13,328 bases of DNA from JBBTYG01 sp964483045 (GTDB taxonomy: Bacteria; Patescibacteriota; Minisyncoccia; UBA6257; 2-01-FULL-56-20), in contig CAYZZK010000013.1 of the NCBI GenBank assembly GCA_964483045.1, forward strand, positions 1 through 13,328, in the 5' to 3' direction. Each line of letters starts with the position of its first letter. Position 1 is the first letter of the stretch. Below the pieces are notes generated by a model, which searched no databases, had not been told where the DNA came from, and saw only the letters and a list, made by a program, of their open reading frames with translations. The position numbers and the translations under genes are program-made. This document shows, piece by piece, positions 1-5,354 of the stretch.

Positions 1-2
1 CG

Positions 3-176
3 GTGGTAGCATTTCAAAATGCCCGTCTTATGCGAACGCGAAAGCAATTTCGGCTGTTTATCGGACCGGCACCCAGCGGGTTATGCTTCGCTCATGCGTC
101 TATCCTAAAAGTATGGGACGAAGCCGGCATCATCGCAGCAAAATTGGATGATGCTGATGTTCCGAAACCCGAGTGA
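3..176 (+). CDS. 3' end of an unidentified protein (5' partial)
   Basis: An open frame runs from the window edge for 57 codons to a TGA at 174-176. The visible tail is mixed hydrophobic and charged and ends in an acidic, proline-containing stretch (KLDDADVPKPE), with alternating small and hydrophobic residues just before it (DEAGIIAAK). This reads like a real protein C-terminus, but I do not recognise the family. The true start lies outside the window. A strong hairpin follows 35 bases after the stop and could end transcription from both sides. The minus strand here has no comparably long open frame in the frame checked. A chance open frame of this length is possible, so confidence is modest. 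Confidence 0.45.
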   Translation: MVAFQNARLMRTRKQFRLFIGPAPSGLCFAHASILKVWDEAGIIAAKLDDADVPKPE

Positions 177-211
177 GCGGAAGGTCGTTCTCGTGCGTGC
201 TCATAAAAATT

Positions 212-240
212 ATTTCGGACTCCTTTGTGGAGTCCGAAAT
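212..240 (-). terminator. Rho-independent terminator, best read on the minus strand
   Basis: A perfect 12-bp stem (ATTTCGGACTCC, 212-223) pairs with 229-240 around a 5-nt loop. Read on the minus strand it is followed by AATTTTT (complement of 205-211), which fits an intrinsic terminator for the minus-strand gene ending at 274. On the plus strand the tail is only TGTTGTT, so it may also act weakly after the partial gene ending at 176. Confidence 0.8.
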
Positions 241-273
241 TGTTGTTACGGAGAAGGCTTCGTCATGTCGCGT

Positions 274-549
274 TCATTTTGAGAGCACTCGTTCGTGCTG
301 TTCGCAAAGCGCGGTGAACGCTGTCGCGGGTTCGCCGCATAAAGGGCAAACTCTACTGATTTCTTTGATTTCTTCGATTCGTGCTTCGATAGGGAGCGGG
401 AGTATGTTGGTTGTAGGGAATAGCGGCTTCCATTGCTTGCCGAGACCCTCAATAATCGAGGAGCAGGCGGCAATCATCGCGGCCGTTGAGATAAGGCCGA
501 GACCGACGAGCATGGCCCAGGTGATCAGCATCAGGATATTTTCTTTCAT
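274..549 (-). CDS. Small membrane-anchored protein with C-terminal zinc-binding motif
   Basis: A 91-residue protein. Residues 5-33 form one hydrophobic segment (LMLITWAMLVGLGLISTAAM) that should be a membrane anchor or uncleaved signal. Residues about 34-64 are a linker with a short charged helix (IEARIEEIKEI). The C-terminus holds CPLCGEP (C68, C71) and LCEQH (C82, H85), spacing typical of a CCCH zinc finger. I do not recognise a named family and infer only a membrane-tethered metal-binding module. The frame is flanked by its own promoter-like pair (596-624) and a terminator (212-240), supporting a single-gene unit. No Shine-Dalgarno sequence precedes the ATG. Overlapping plus-strand frames look like shadows because they lack such structure. 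Confidence 0.65.
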   Translation of the reverse strand: MKENILMLITWAMLVGLGLISTAAMIAACSSIIEGLGKQWKPLFPTTNILPLPIEARIEEIKEISRVCPLCGEPATAFTALCEQHERVLSK

Positions 550-595
550 ATGTATTCGAATTCGGGGTTTAGGAATATGTGAAGGTGCGCTGATC

Positions 596-624
596 AGGAT
601 ATTTCTTTGTCTCTATAAAATCAA
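596..624 (-). promoter_or_regulatory. Probable sigma70-type promoter for the 274-549 gene
   Basis: On the minus strand a TTGATT -35 (619-624) is separated by 17 bp from a TATCCT -10 (596-601). The predicted start near 589 gives a leader of about 40 nt before the ATG at 549. The same TATCCT -10 occurs in the pyrF promoter. Confidence 0.5.
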
Positions 625-641
625 GTGCGCTCGGGATTTTG

Positions 642-650
642 TGGTAAAAT
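642..650 (+). promoter_or_regulatory. Extended -10 promoter for the 58-residue Cys-rich gene
   Basis: TGGTAAAAT is an extended -10 element (TGn plus TAAAAT) ending 29 nt before the ATG at 680. There is no good -35 at 17 bp, which the TGn motif can compensate for. Confidence 0.5.
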
Positions 651-679
651 CTTAGCAAAAGGGCACATATATATAAACT

Positions 680-856
680 ATGAAACACTACGTATGCACG
701 GGCGAATGTCGCGGCATTTCCGATGTCCCGAAAACGTGCGGAGCGCTGGGATGCCATAAACATTGCCAGCTGCTCGTTGAGTGCACCTGCGAGGACGGAA
801 AACACGGCGAAGCGTTCGAGAAAAGGCGCAGAAAAATGCAGGAAAAGCCCAAATAA
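680..856 (+). CDS. 58-residue Cys/His-rich small protein
   Basis: ATG at 680, TAA at 854-856. The protein begins MKHYVCTGECRG and has seven cysteines (C6, C10, C20, C25, C29, C35, C37) plus several histidines (H3, H26, H28, H42) in its first 42 residues, then a basic tail (FEKRRRKMQEKPK). Cysteines arrive as CxxxC, CxxxxC, CxxxC and CxC, so binding one or two zinc ions is the obvious reading. Similar tiny Cys-rich proteins are, to my recollection, common in CPR genomes, but I cannot assign a function. An extended -10 lies upstream and another promoter begins 16 nt after the stop. The density of Cys/His in one short frame makes a chance frame unlikely. Confidence 0.7.
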   Translation: MKHYVCTGECRGISDVPKTCGALGCHKHCQLLVECTCEDGKHGEAFEKRRRKMQEKPK

Positions 857-872
857 ACGGCCAAGTTTATAT

Positions 873-901
873 TTGACAATCTCCCTTCTCCGTTCTATGC
901 T
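873..901 (+). promoter_or_regulatory. Near-consensus sigma70 promoter
   Basis: A perfect TTGACA -35 (873-878), a 17-bp spacer and a TATGCT -10 (896-901). The predicted start near 908 leaves about 14 nt before the ATG at 923, with no Shine-Dalgarno sequence in it. Confidence 0.75.
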
Positions 902-922
902 GGTTTCAGTTCCTACCGTTTT

Positions 923-1171
923 ATGAAAGCACCACTGAACCGAAAAGGCATACCGAGGAAAGTGATCGAGAGTATCCGAACAGATGATCCCGACTGGATG
1001 GGGAAATGGCGACCGCATGATACATATATATGCATCCAATGCGGCGACCCGGCGGTTGTGCATCCGTTCACAAACGACATCATGGGATGTTTTCGGTGCG
1101 GATATACCACGGAGTGCATTCTCCAGCACTTTATGCAAACTCCCGCCCCTTCGGAACATGCCATAGCGTGA
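923..1171 (+). CDS. Small zinc-ribbon protein
   Basis: An 82-residue protein. After a basic N-terminus (NRKGIPRKVIES) comes a treble-clef or ribbon-like arrangement: CIQCG (C37, C40), a histidine at 47, then CFRCG (C56, C59) and a further cysteine at 65. CxxC...CxxC pairs separated by about 15 residues are the usual four-ligand zinc ribbon. Partner and function are unknown; such ribbons commonly bind nucleic acid or protein. The start is set by the strong promoter at 873-901. The TGA stop overlaps a possible ATG (TGATG at 1169-1173) in the frame of the downstream methyltransferase, so translational coupling is possible. It is the third small Cys-rich protein in the first 1.2 kb. Confidence 0.7.
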   Translation: MKAPLNRKGIPRKVIESIRTDDPDWMGKWRPHDTYICIQCGDPAVVHPFTNDIMGCFRCGYTTECILQHFMQTPAPSEHAIA

Positions 1172-1184
1172 TGAAAACGCTCAC

Positions 1185-1213
1185 GGCGGAGGCCTCGCGC
1201 CTCCGCCCTTTTT
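1185..1213 (+). terminator. Rho-independent terminator or attenuator upstream of the methyltransferase
   Basis: A 9-bp GC-rich stem, GGCGGAGGC (1185-1193) with GCCTCCGCC (1199-1207), a 5-nt loop, then CTTTTTG. This is a textbook intrinsic terminator for the gene ending at 1171. It finishes just 2 nt before the next ATG (1216), so the methyltransferase either has a hidden promoter or is expressed by readthrough. Confidence 0.8.
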
Positions 1214-1215
1214 GT

Positions 1216-1767
1216 ATGACGAAAAAAAATAATTCCCAAAATGAGTTCGTGGTTGTTTTGGACAATGTTCGCAGTATCCACAATGTCGGTTCGATTTTTC
1301 GCACCGCGGACGGCGCGGGTATCGGGAAAATCTATCTCTGCGGCCTCACGCCATCGCCCGTAGATCGATTTAACAAGTTTATCCCCCAGTTCGCGAAGGT
1401 ATCGCTCGGAGCGGAACGCCACCTGCCATGGGAGAAAGCGAAAAGCGCGCTCCGCGTGGTAAAAAAACTCCGGGCCGAAGGTTTTAAGATTCTTGCGATT
1501 GAACAGCAAAAAAATTCAGTTTTTTATTATAAGGCGAAATCAAGCGGCGGCGTTTCGAAACGCGCGCTCGTTGTTGGCTCGGAGATCGGGGGCGTGCAAC
1601 CGGAGATTCTGAAGTTGGCGGATGAGATCTTGGAAATTCCGATGCGCGGCACGATGGTTCGAAGCGCCCGCCATCCCCGACGTACCGGCCACGGAAAAGA
1701 ATCGCTCAATGTATCGGTGGCGTTCGGTATCGTGGCATATGCTTTACAGCATTCAAAATCGAAATAA
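1216..1767 (+). CDS. TrmH/SpoU-family RNA 2'-O-methyltransferase
   Basis: A 183-residue SPOUT methyltransferase expected to methylate a ribose 2'-OH in tRNA or rRNA using S-adenosylmethionine. Motif 1 is NVRSIHNVGSIFRTADGAG (17-35), with the Asn and Arg conserved in the family. Motif 2 is VVGSEIGGVQPEIL (119-132). Motif 3 is IPMRG (141-145) followed by KESLNVSVAFGI (161-172), which forms the knotted SAM pocket. The length suits a stand-alone catalytic domain. Between MRG and KESLN lies a 15-residue insert (146-160, including MVRSARHPRRTGHG) that the family normally lacks. The start at 1216 was chosen because the conserved core begins soon after. An alternative ATG at 1171 (198 residues) overlaps the previous stop but would translate through the terminator hairpin. 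The RNA target cannot be told from sequence. Confidence 0.88.
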   Translation: MTKKNNSQNEFVVVLDNVRSIHNVGSIFRTADGAGIGKIYLCGLTPSPVDRFNKFIPQFAKVSLGAERHLPWEKAKSALRVVKKLRAEGFKILAIEQQKNSVFYYKAKSSGGVSKRALVVGSEIGGVQPEILKLADEILEIPMRGTMVRSARHPRRTGHGKESLNVSVAFGIVAYALQHSKSK

Positions 1768-1831
1768 AACAGTTACGCTCATACGGTCGTCGCATGGGTA
1801 AATAATTTAGAATCTTGCAGCGAAAATAAAA

Positions 1832-1860
1832 AGGAGCGTTCGGTTTGGCCGCGCGCTCCT
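1832..1860 (-). terminator. Terminator of the pyrF-pyrE operon, possibly bidirectional
   Basis: A 7-bp stem AGGAGCG (1832-1838) pairs with CGCTCCT (1854-1860), with further CGG/CCG pairing inside. On the minus strand it runs into TTTTTATTTT (complement of 1823-1832), 21 nt after the pyrE-like stop. On the plus strand a T6 run at 1870-1875 lies 9 nt away, so it may also stop transcription from the convergent methyltransferase gene. Confidence 0.8.
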
Positions 1861-1880
1861 CGTGTTGTGTTTTTTGAGTG

Positions 1881-2615
1881 TTACTTTTTGGCTGTAAGTT
1901 CCGCCCAGTTGCCGCCTGTCTTCGGGCGGAGGCGTTTCGACCCTTGTTTGCAGAGCGGGCATGTCTCCGGGCCGTCCCAGGTCTCGATGTCGTAATGAAC
2001 GAGGTATTTAATGGGCCAACCTTCGAATTCACATTCCTTCGAGCGATGCACGAGCGTGGCTACGAAAGGAGCGAACCGCACCGGTTGTTTGGCGTTCCCC
2101 GCGCGGATTCCTTCCCGCACCGCCTTCAGTGTAGTCGTGGTGGTGACAAGCTCCTCGGCTTGAATCACCACTTCGTCGGGTTCGATCGTGAGCCGCTGCC
2201 AGAGCTGGGACTTGTTCGGCCCCTTTTCGGTGAACTCATGTTTTGCGTTCAGCCAGGTGGCGACGCCGTGAGAGAAGTCGGCTCCGGCATGGTCGGAGCC
2301 GATGACCCACTCTTTCCCAAGATGACGCGCGCCGCCGTTGATTTTTTGGATCATCTGGTAGGCGAGCAGTTCGCAGAGATTCGTGTAGCAGAGGACTCGC
2401 AAGGTATCCACGAATCCGTTGCTGCATTTGCCAGATGTAAGTTCTGCGTGCGGATCCGCCGGATTTCCGGAGTGGAGCCACAGCGAATCGCACAATCTGA
2501 ATATGTGGCTTATTTCTTGTTCGGTGATGTTCCGATCGATGTCGCGCCACGTGAGTTCGCGTAGATCTTCGATGGTGTTAATGGCGAGAACCTCTTCTCG
2601 TGCCATGATTTCCAT
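1881..2615 (-). CDS. pyrE: Orotate phosphoribosyltransferase-like protein (PyrE-like)
   Basis: A 244-residue phosphoribosyltransferase. HAELTSGKCSNGFVD (56-70) matches the orotate phosphoribosyltransferase (OPRT) H-x-L-x-SG signature, and WVIGSDHAGADFSHGVA (103-119) matches the first PRPP-side loop. VVIQAEELVTTTTTLKAV (149-166) is the PRPP-binding motif with its acidic pair E154-E155. The usual reaction is orotate plus PRPP to orotidine monophosphate. Oddities: the PRPP loop reads TTTTT with no glycine, the RK..K.HG catalytic loop is not recognisable, and a C-terminal extension holds CPLC (219-222). The start follows an AAGGA ribosome site at correct spacing. The gene lies 16 nt downstream of pyrF in one operon, which supports a UMP-forming role, but another base or substrate is possible. 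Confidence 0.75.
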   Translation of the reverse strand: MEIMAREEVLAINTIEDLRELTWRDIDRNITEQEISHIFRLCDSLWLHSGNPADPHAELTSGKCSNGFVDTLRVLCYTNLCELLAYQMIQKINGGARHLGKEWVIGSDHAGADFSHGVATWLNAKHEFTEKGPNKSQLWQRLTIEPDEVVIQAEELVTTTTTLKAVREGIRAGNAKQPVRFAPFVATLVHRSKECEFEGWPIKYLVHYDIETWDGPETCPLCKQGSKRLRPKTGGNWAELTAKK

Positions 2616-2620
2616 ATGTT

Positions 2621-2627
2621 TCCTTTC
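2621..2627 (-). promoter_or_regulatory. Shine-Dalgarno sequence of the pyrE-like gene
   Basis: On the minus strand GAAAGGA lies 5 nt before the ATG at 2615. It is the only convincing Shine-Dalgarno sequence among the starts in this window and decides this start over the in-frame ATG at 2663, which lies inside pyrF. Confidence 0.75.
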
Positions 2628-2631
2628 TCTT

Positions 2632-3456
2632 TTATTGTTTCGTTGCGGTTTTCGCCCGGGCATCGAGTGCGCCGGCGATTTCTTCTAGTATTCGCATAGC
2701 TGCTCGCGCCGGGTCCGGCTCTTTGTAGATCGGGCTTCCCACGACAAGTTCGTCGGCCCCTGCCGCGATTGCATTTCGCGGAGTATCCAGCCGCTTTTGA
2801 TCTCCCACGTCCGCGCCGGCCGGCCTGATGCCGGGAGTTACGATCCGGAAATTCGGACCGCACGCCGCTCGGATCAGCGGAGCTTCATGAACAGATGCAA
2901 CTACGCCGTCGAGACCCGCTTTCTGTGCCGCCTGCGCAAGCGAGACGACTAGTTTTTCCATCTTCTCCTTTTTATAGGCGATTCCTTCCTCCGGTTTACT
3001 GAATGTGAAATCGGGGAATACGCCTAAGCTCACGAGGTCGTCATGATCTTGTGACGTGAGAATGGTAACTCCGATGATGAGGGGATTTTGGATTACTCCT
3101 CGGTGGTTTTCATGAAAAGAATTTTCCGCTGCCCGTTTTGCGCCCGACATCATCTTGATGCCGCCCAAGCAGTGGACGTTGATCATGCCCACGTTCATTC
3201 GAGTCAAGCTGGCCACCGCTGCCGCGACGACGTCGGGCGTATTGTGATACTTGAGGTCAACGAATACGTTATCGACGCCGATTTGGTGCATGGCCGTAAT
3301 CGTTTGCGGCGTGCCGTTCGTATCAAGGATAACGGGGCCAAGTTTTATTCTTCCCACATGCGGGAGAACCTTGCCTGCGACCTCCCGCGCCTTATCCCAG
3401 TCGGGAATATCGAGGGCGAGCGTGAGTTTTTGCTTTGCCAGTTCTAGCGAGTTCAT
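2632..3456 (-). CDS. pyrF: Orotidine 5'-phosphate decarboxylase family protein (PyrF)
   Basis: A 274-residue TIM-barrel protein of the OMP decarboxylase family, which normally makes UMP from OMP. Recognisable parts are LTLALDIPD (11-19), RIKLG with K38, VDLKYHNTP (66-74), GVTILTSQD (129-137), GLDGVVASVHEA (181-192), TPGIRPAGADVGDQKR (207-222) and ELVVGSPI (236-243). Two expected active-site residues differ. The catalytic aspartate of DxKxxD is N72 (DLKYHN), and the phosphate-binding arginine of G-R-P-I is S241. D67, K69 and K38 remain. A start at 3456 gives the usual N-terminus. An in-frame ATG at 3525, about 10 nt from the predicted transcription start, would add 23 residues. The first gene of a two-gene operon with the pyrE-like gene. 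Confidence 0.85.
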   Translation of the reverse strand: MNSLELAKQKLTLALDIPDWDKAREVAGKVLPHVGRIKLGPVILDTNGTPQTITAMHQIGVDNVFVDLKYHNTPDVVAAAVASLTRMNVGMINVHCLGGIKMMSGAKRAAENSFHENHRGVIQNPLIIGVTILTSQDHDDLVSLGVFPDFTFSKPEEGIAYKKEKMEKLVVSLAQAAQKAGLDGVVASVHEAPLIRAACGPNFRIVTPGIRPAGADVGDQKRLDTPRNAIAAGADELVVGSPIYKEPDPARAAMRILEEIAGALDARAKTATKQ

Positions 3457-3508
3457 AGTGTTTTCTGCTTGTTCAGTTTTCAGCGAGCTGCTGCCCGGCC
3501 TCCGGCGT

Positions 3509-3520
3509 GTACACGTGTAC
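3509..3520. repeat. 12-bp perfect palindrome in the pyrF leader
   Basis: GTACACGTGTAC is a perfect inverted repeat lying between the predicted pyrF transcription start (about 3535) and the 3456 start codon. It could be a regulator-binding site, a leader hairpin, or part of an extended coding region if translation starts at 3525. Confidence 0.4.
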
Positions 3521-3541
3521 TCCATCGGCTTGCTGCGGAAG

Positions 3542-3570
3542 AGGATACCTCGCGTAGGACAGCATGTCAA
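3542..3570 (-). promoter_or_regulatory. Sigma70-type promoter of pyrF-pyrE
   Basis: On the minus strand a perfect TTGACA -35 (3565-3570), a 17-bp spacer and a TATCCT -10 (3542-3547). Predicted start is near 3535. Confidence 0.75.
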
Positions 3571-3623
3571 TTTCGTATGTTGTAACTTTTCGAATCGGCA
3601 ACGCCGTTAGCCAAAATGCCGAA

Positions 3624-3632
3624 TGCTATAAT
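3624..3632 (+). promoter_or_regulatory. Extended -10 promoter of the MFS gene (leaderless)
   Basis: TGCTATAAT is a perfect extended -10 ending 8 nt before the ATG at 3641, so transcription should begin at or within 1-2 nt of the start codon. No clear -35 is present. Confidence 0.7.
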
Positions 3633-3640
3633 CTTCCGGT

Positions 3641-4831
3641 ATGGATAAACGGATATTCGGCTTCAACCGCAACGTATTTTTTCTGGGACTCGTCAGTTTT
3701 TTCAACGATTTTTCGGCGGAGATGGTGCAGTCCGTGATGCCGGTATTTCTGACGACGGTATTGGGCGCGCCGGCATTCTTGGTCGGCGTGCTGGAGGGGT
3801 CGGCGGACGCCCTTGCGAGCACGCTCAAAGTTTTTTCCGGCTGGTTCTCTGATCGGATCGGTAAAAGAAAATTGCCCGCTGTGCTCGGCTATACCCTCTC
3901 TGTCGGCGTCCGGCCGTTCCTCGCGCTCGTCACGAGTTTCTCGCAGGTATTTTCCCTGCGGATTATCGACCGCGTCGGCAAAGGATTTCGGGATGCGCCG
4001 CGCGACGCCTTGATTTCCGAATCCATTGAGCCATTCGAATACGGCAAGTCTTTCGGTTTGCATCGGATGTTCGACACCATCGGCTCGATGGTCGGCCCGC
4101 TTTCCGCGTTTTTACTTCTCCCGATTTTGCACAACAGTTATCGGTCGCTTTTTCTGGTGGCGTTCGTGGTTGGCCTCGGCGCTATCGCGAGTTTCGTCTC
4201 CGTCGAAGACCCTGCGGCGTCGCTTAAAAGCGCAAAACTGGCTCCCCCCCGGCTGGATGCGAAGCTCTTTAAAACGAACAAGAGATTTATTTTTATTGTC
4301 TGCTCGATTTTTGTGTTCGGCATGGGAACGCTGCCGATTGTCCTGCTGCTGTTGAAGGCGAAGGAAGTCGGGCTCCCCGGCGGAAGCTTGCCGCTCGTTT
4401 ATTTTGTCTATAGCTTGTCTTTCGTCCTGGGAGCCGTTCCGCTGGGAAAGCTTGCGGACAAAATCGGGGAAGGGAAGGTGATCGCGGGCGGATTCGTGGC
4501 TTCGCTTGCCGCATATCTCGGGCTCGCGGGTACGCACGATGTGGTTCTTACTATTTTGCTTTTCGCCCTCTTGGGTCTCTACTCGGCGGCGACGGATGGG
4601 GTGGAGCGCTCGTTTGCAGCCAAACATTTAAGCCGGGATATTTTGGCTTCCGGTCAGGGATTTATGAATATGGCGGTAGGATTTTCCTCGCTTGTTGCCG
4701 GCGTGGTCGGGGGATTCTTGTGGACGGTGTTCGGATCGACCGCGGCGCTCGATTACGCGGGCGTGATGTCGCTCATCGGCCTTTTGCTTTTTGTACATGT
4801 GGATAGAAGCGTTTTGGCAAAGCATGTCTAG
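3641..4831 (+). CDS. Major facilitator superfamily transporter
   Basis: A 396-residue polytopic membrane protein with about a dozen hydrophobic segments, the usual MFS length. The N-terminus carries SFFNDFSAEMVQSVMPVFL (19-37), the F-x-D-x-S-x-EM signature of one MFS subgroup. Loop 2-3 has motif A as GWFSDRIGKRK (67-77), and DRVGKGFRDAPRDALIS (110-126) is the loop 4-5 signature common in the same subgroup. A degenerate motif A (GKLADKIGEGK) recurs in the second half, as expected of duplicated halves. The substrate cannot be predicted; drug, sugar or metabolite export or import are all possible. An extended -10 places the transcript start at the ATG. The stop overlaps the start of the DUF192 gene by 8 nt, implying coupled expression. 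Confidence 0.9.
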   Translation: MDKRIFGFNRNVFFLGLVSFFNDFSAEMVQSVMPVFLTTVLGAPAFLVGVLEGSADALASTLKVFSGWFSDRIGKRKLPAVLGYTLSVGVRPFLALVTSFSQVFSLRIIDRVGKGFRDAPRDALISESIEPFEYGKSFGLHRMFDTIGSMVGPLSAFLLLPILHNSYRSLFLVAFVVGLGAIASFVSVEDPAASLKSAKLAPPRLDAKLFKTNKRFIFIVCSIFVFGMGTLPIVLLLLKAKEVGLPGGSLPLVYFVYSLSFVLGAVPLGKLADKIGEGKVIAGGFVASLAAYLGLAGTHDVVLTILLFALLGLYSAATDGVERSFAAKHLSRDILASGQGFMNMAVGFSSLVAGVVGGFLWTVFGSTAALDYAGVMSLIGLLLFVHVDRSVLAKHV

Positions 4832-5294
4832 GCGCATGGGGATATTTTTTTTATTGCTTCTCTGCATCGCCGGAATATTTCTCGGCGCGTATGTTCTTGT
4901 GAGCCGTCCGAATTCGGGGCTCCGTACGGCGTCCGTCTCGATTGGCAGCGCGAAATTTAACGCCGAAATCGCGGACACGATACTCGCCCGGACGCGCGGC
5001 CTTTCGGGTCGGAGCGGTTTGCCGGAAGATGGAGGGATGCTTTTTATTTTCCCGAGTTCTACTCAAAGCGGTTTTTGGATGAAAGATATGCGGTTTGCGA
5101 TTGATATCGTCTGGATTCGGGGCAGTAAAGTAATCGGCATAACGGAAAATCTGCTTCCCGAACCCGGGAAACAGTTGTGGGCTCTCAAAATCTATTACCC
5201 GCCGGAGCAGATTGACACCGCGCTCGAGGTGAACGCCGGCGCGGTAAAAAGATATGAGCTGAAGGCGGGGGACAGCGTAAGCATCGGACAATAA
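4824..5294 (+). CDS. DUF192 exported or membrane-anchored protein
   Basis: A 156-residue protein from the ATG at 4824. Residues 6-27 (GIFFLLLLCIAGIFLGAYVL) are an N-terminal signal or anchor. The DUF192 (PF02643) domain follows: RTRGLSGRSGLPEDGGMLF (57-75), GFWMKDMRFAIDIVWI (83-98) and ALEVNAGAV near 131-139. The conserved F-W-M-K core is intact. The family's biochemical role is not established; it is usually extracytoplasmic. The chosen start overlaps the MFS stop (ATGTCTAG), a typical coupling arrangement, and places the charged SRR just before the hydrophobic stretch. Earlier in-frame ATGs at 4791 and 4797 lie deeper within the MFS gene. No separate promoter is visible, so co-transcription with the transporter is likely. 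Confidence 0.88.
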   Translation: MSRRMGIFFLLLLCIAGIFLGAYVLVSRPNSGLRTASVSIGSAKFNAEIADTILARTRGLSGRSGLPEDGGMLFIFPSSTQSGFWMKDMRFAIDIVWIRGSKVIGITENLLPEPGKQLWALKIYYPPEQIDTALEVNAGAVKRYELKAGDSVSIGQ

Positions 5295-5320
5295 AATCTC
5301 GGTCGGCGCCTGCTCTTCAT

Positions 5321-5348
5321 TCGACTGTCATGAGGATATTGGTATAAT
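5321..5348 (+). promoter_or_regulatory. Extended -10 promoter of GAPDH (leaderless)
   Basis: TGGTATAAT (5340-5348) is a perfect extended -10, with a 4-of-6 -35 match (TCGACT, 5321-5326) at a 16-bp spacer. Only 6 nt separate the -10 from the ATG at 5355, so the mRNA should start at or next to the start codon. Confidence 0.75.
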
Positions 5349-5354
5349 GGATAC

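Noticed and set aside
522..608. Short imperfect direct repeat (GATCAG...GATATTT) near 522-545 and 591-608
   Set aside because: Only about 15 bases match with a gap, in a region with no other repeat structure; chance or an old local duplication is enough.
173..655. 160-codon plus-strand open frame
   Set aside because: It is antisense to the 274-549 minus-strand gene, which has a membrane segment and a zinc motif plus its own promoter and terminator; the plus-strand translation has no recognisable structure.
1030..1215. Long upstream extension of the methyltransferase frame
   Set aside because: It overlaps the zinc-ribbon gene in another frame and translates the terminator; the family core begins just after 1216. 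The ATG at 1171 is kept only as an alternative.
913..1509. Long minus-strand open frame opposite the zinc-ribbon and methyltransferase genes
   Set aside because: It is antisense to two well-supported genes, crosses a terminator and has no recognisable motifs.
1657..1680. tRNA-like TTCGAAGCGCCCGCCA stretch in the methyltransferase insert
   Set aside because: It resembles the 3' part of a tRNA T arm, but the 5' side of the stem does not pair, so there is no tRNA fragment or attachment site that I can support.
1878..2564. 228-codon plus-strand open frame
   Set aside because: It is the mirror of the pyrE-like gene, whose minus-strand translation matches phosphoribosyltransferase motifs throughout.
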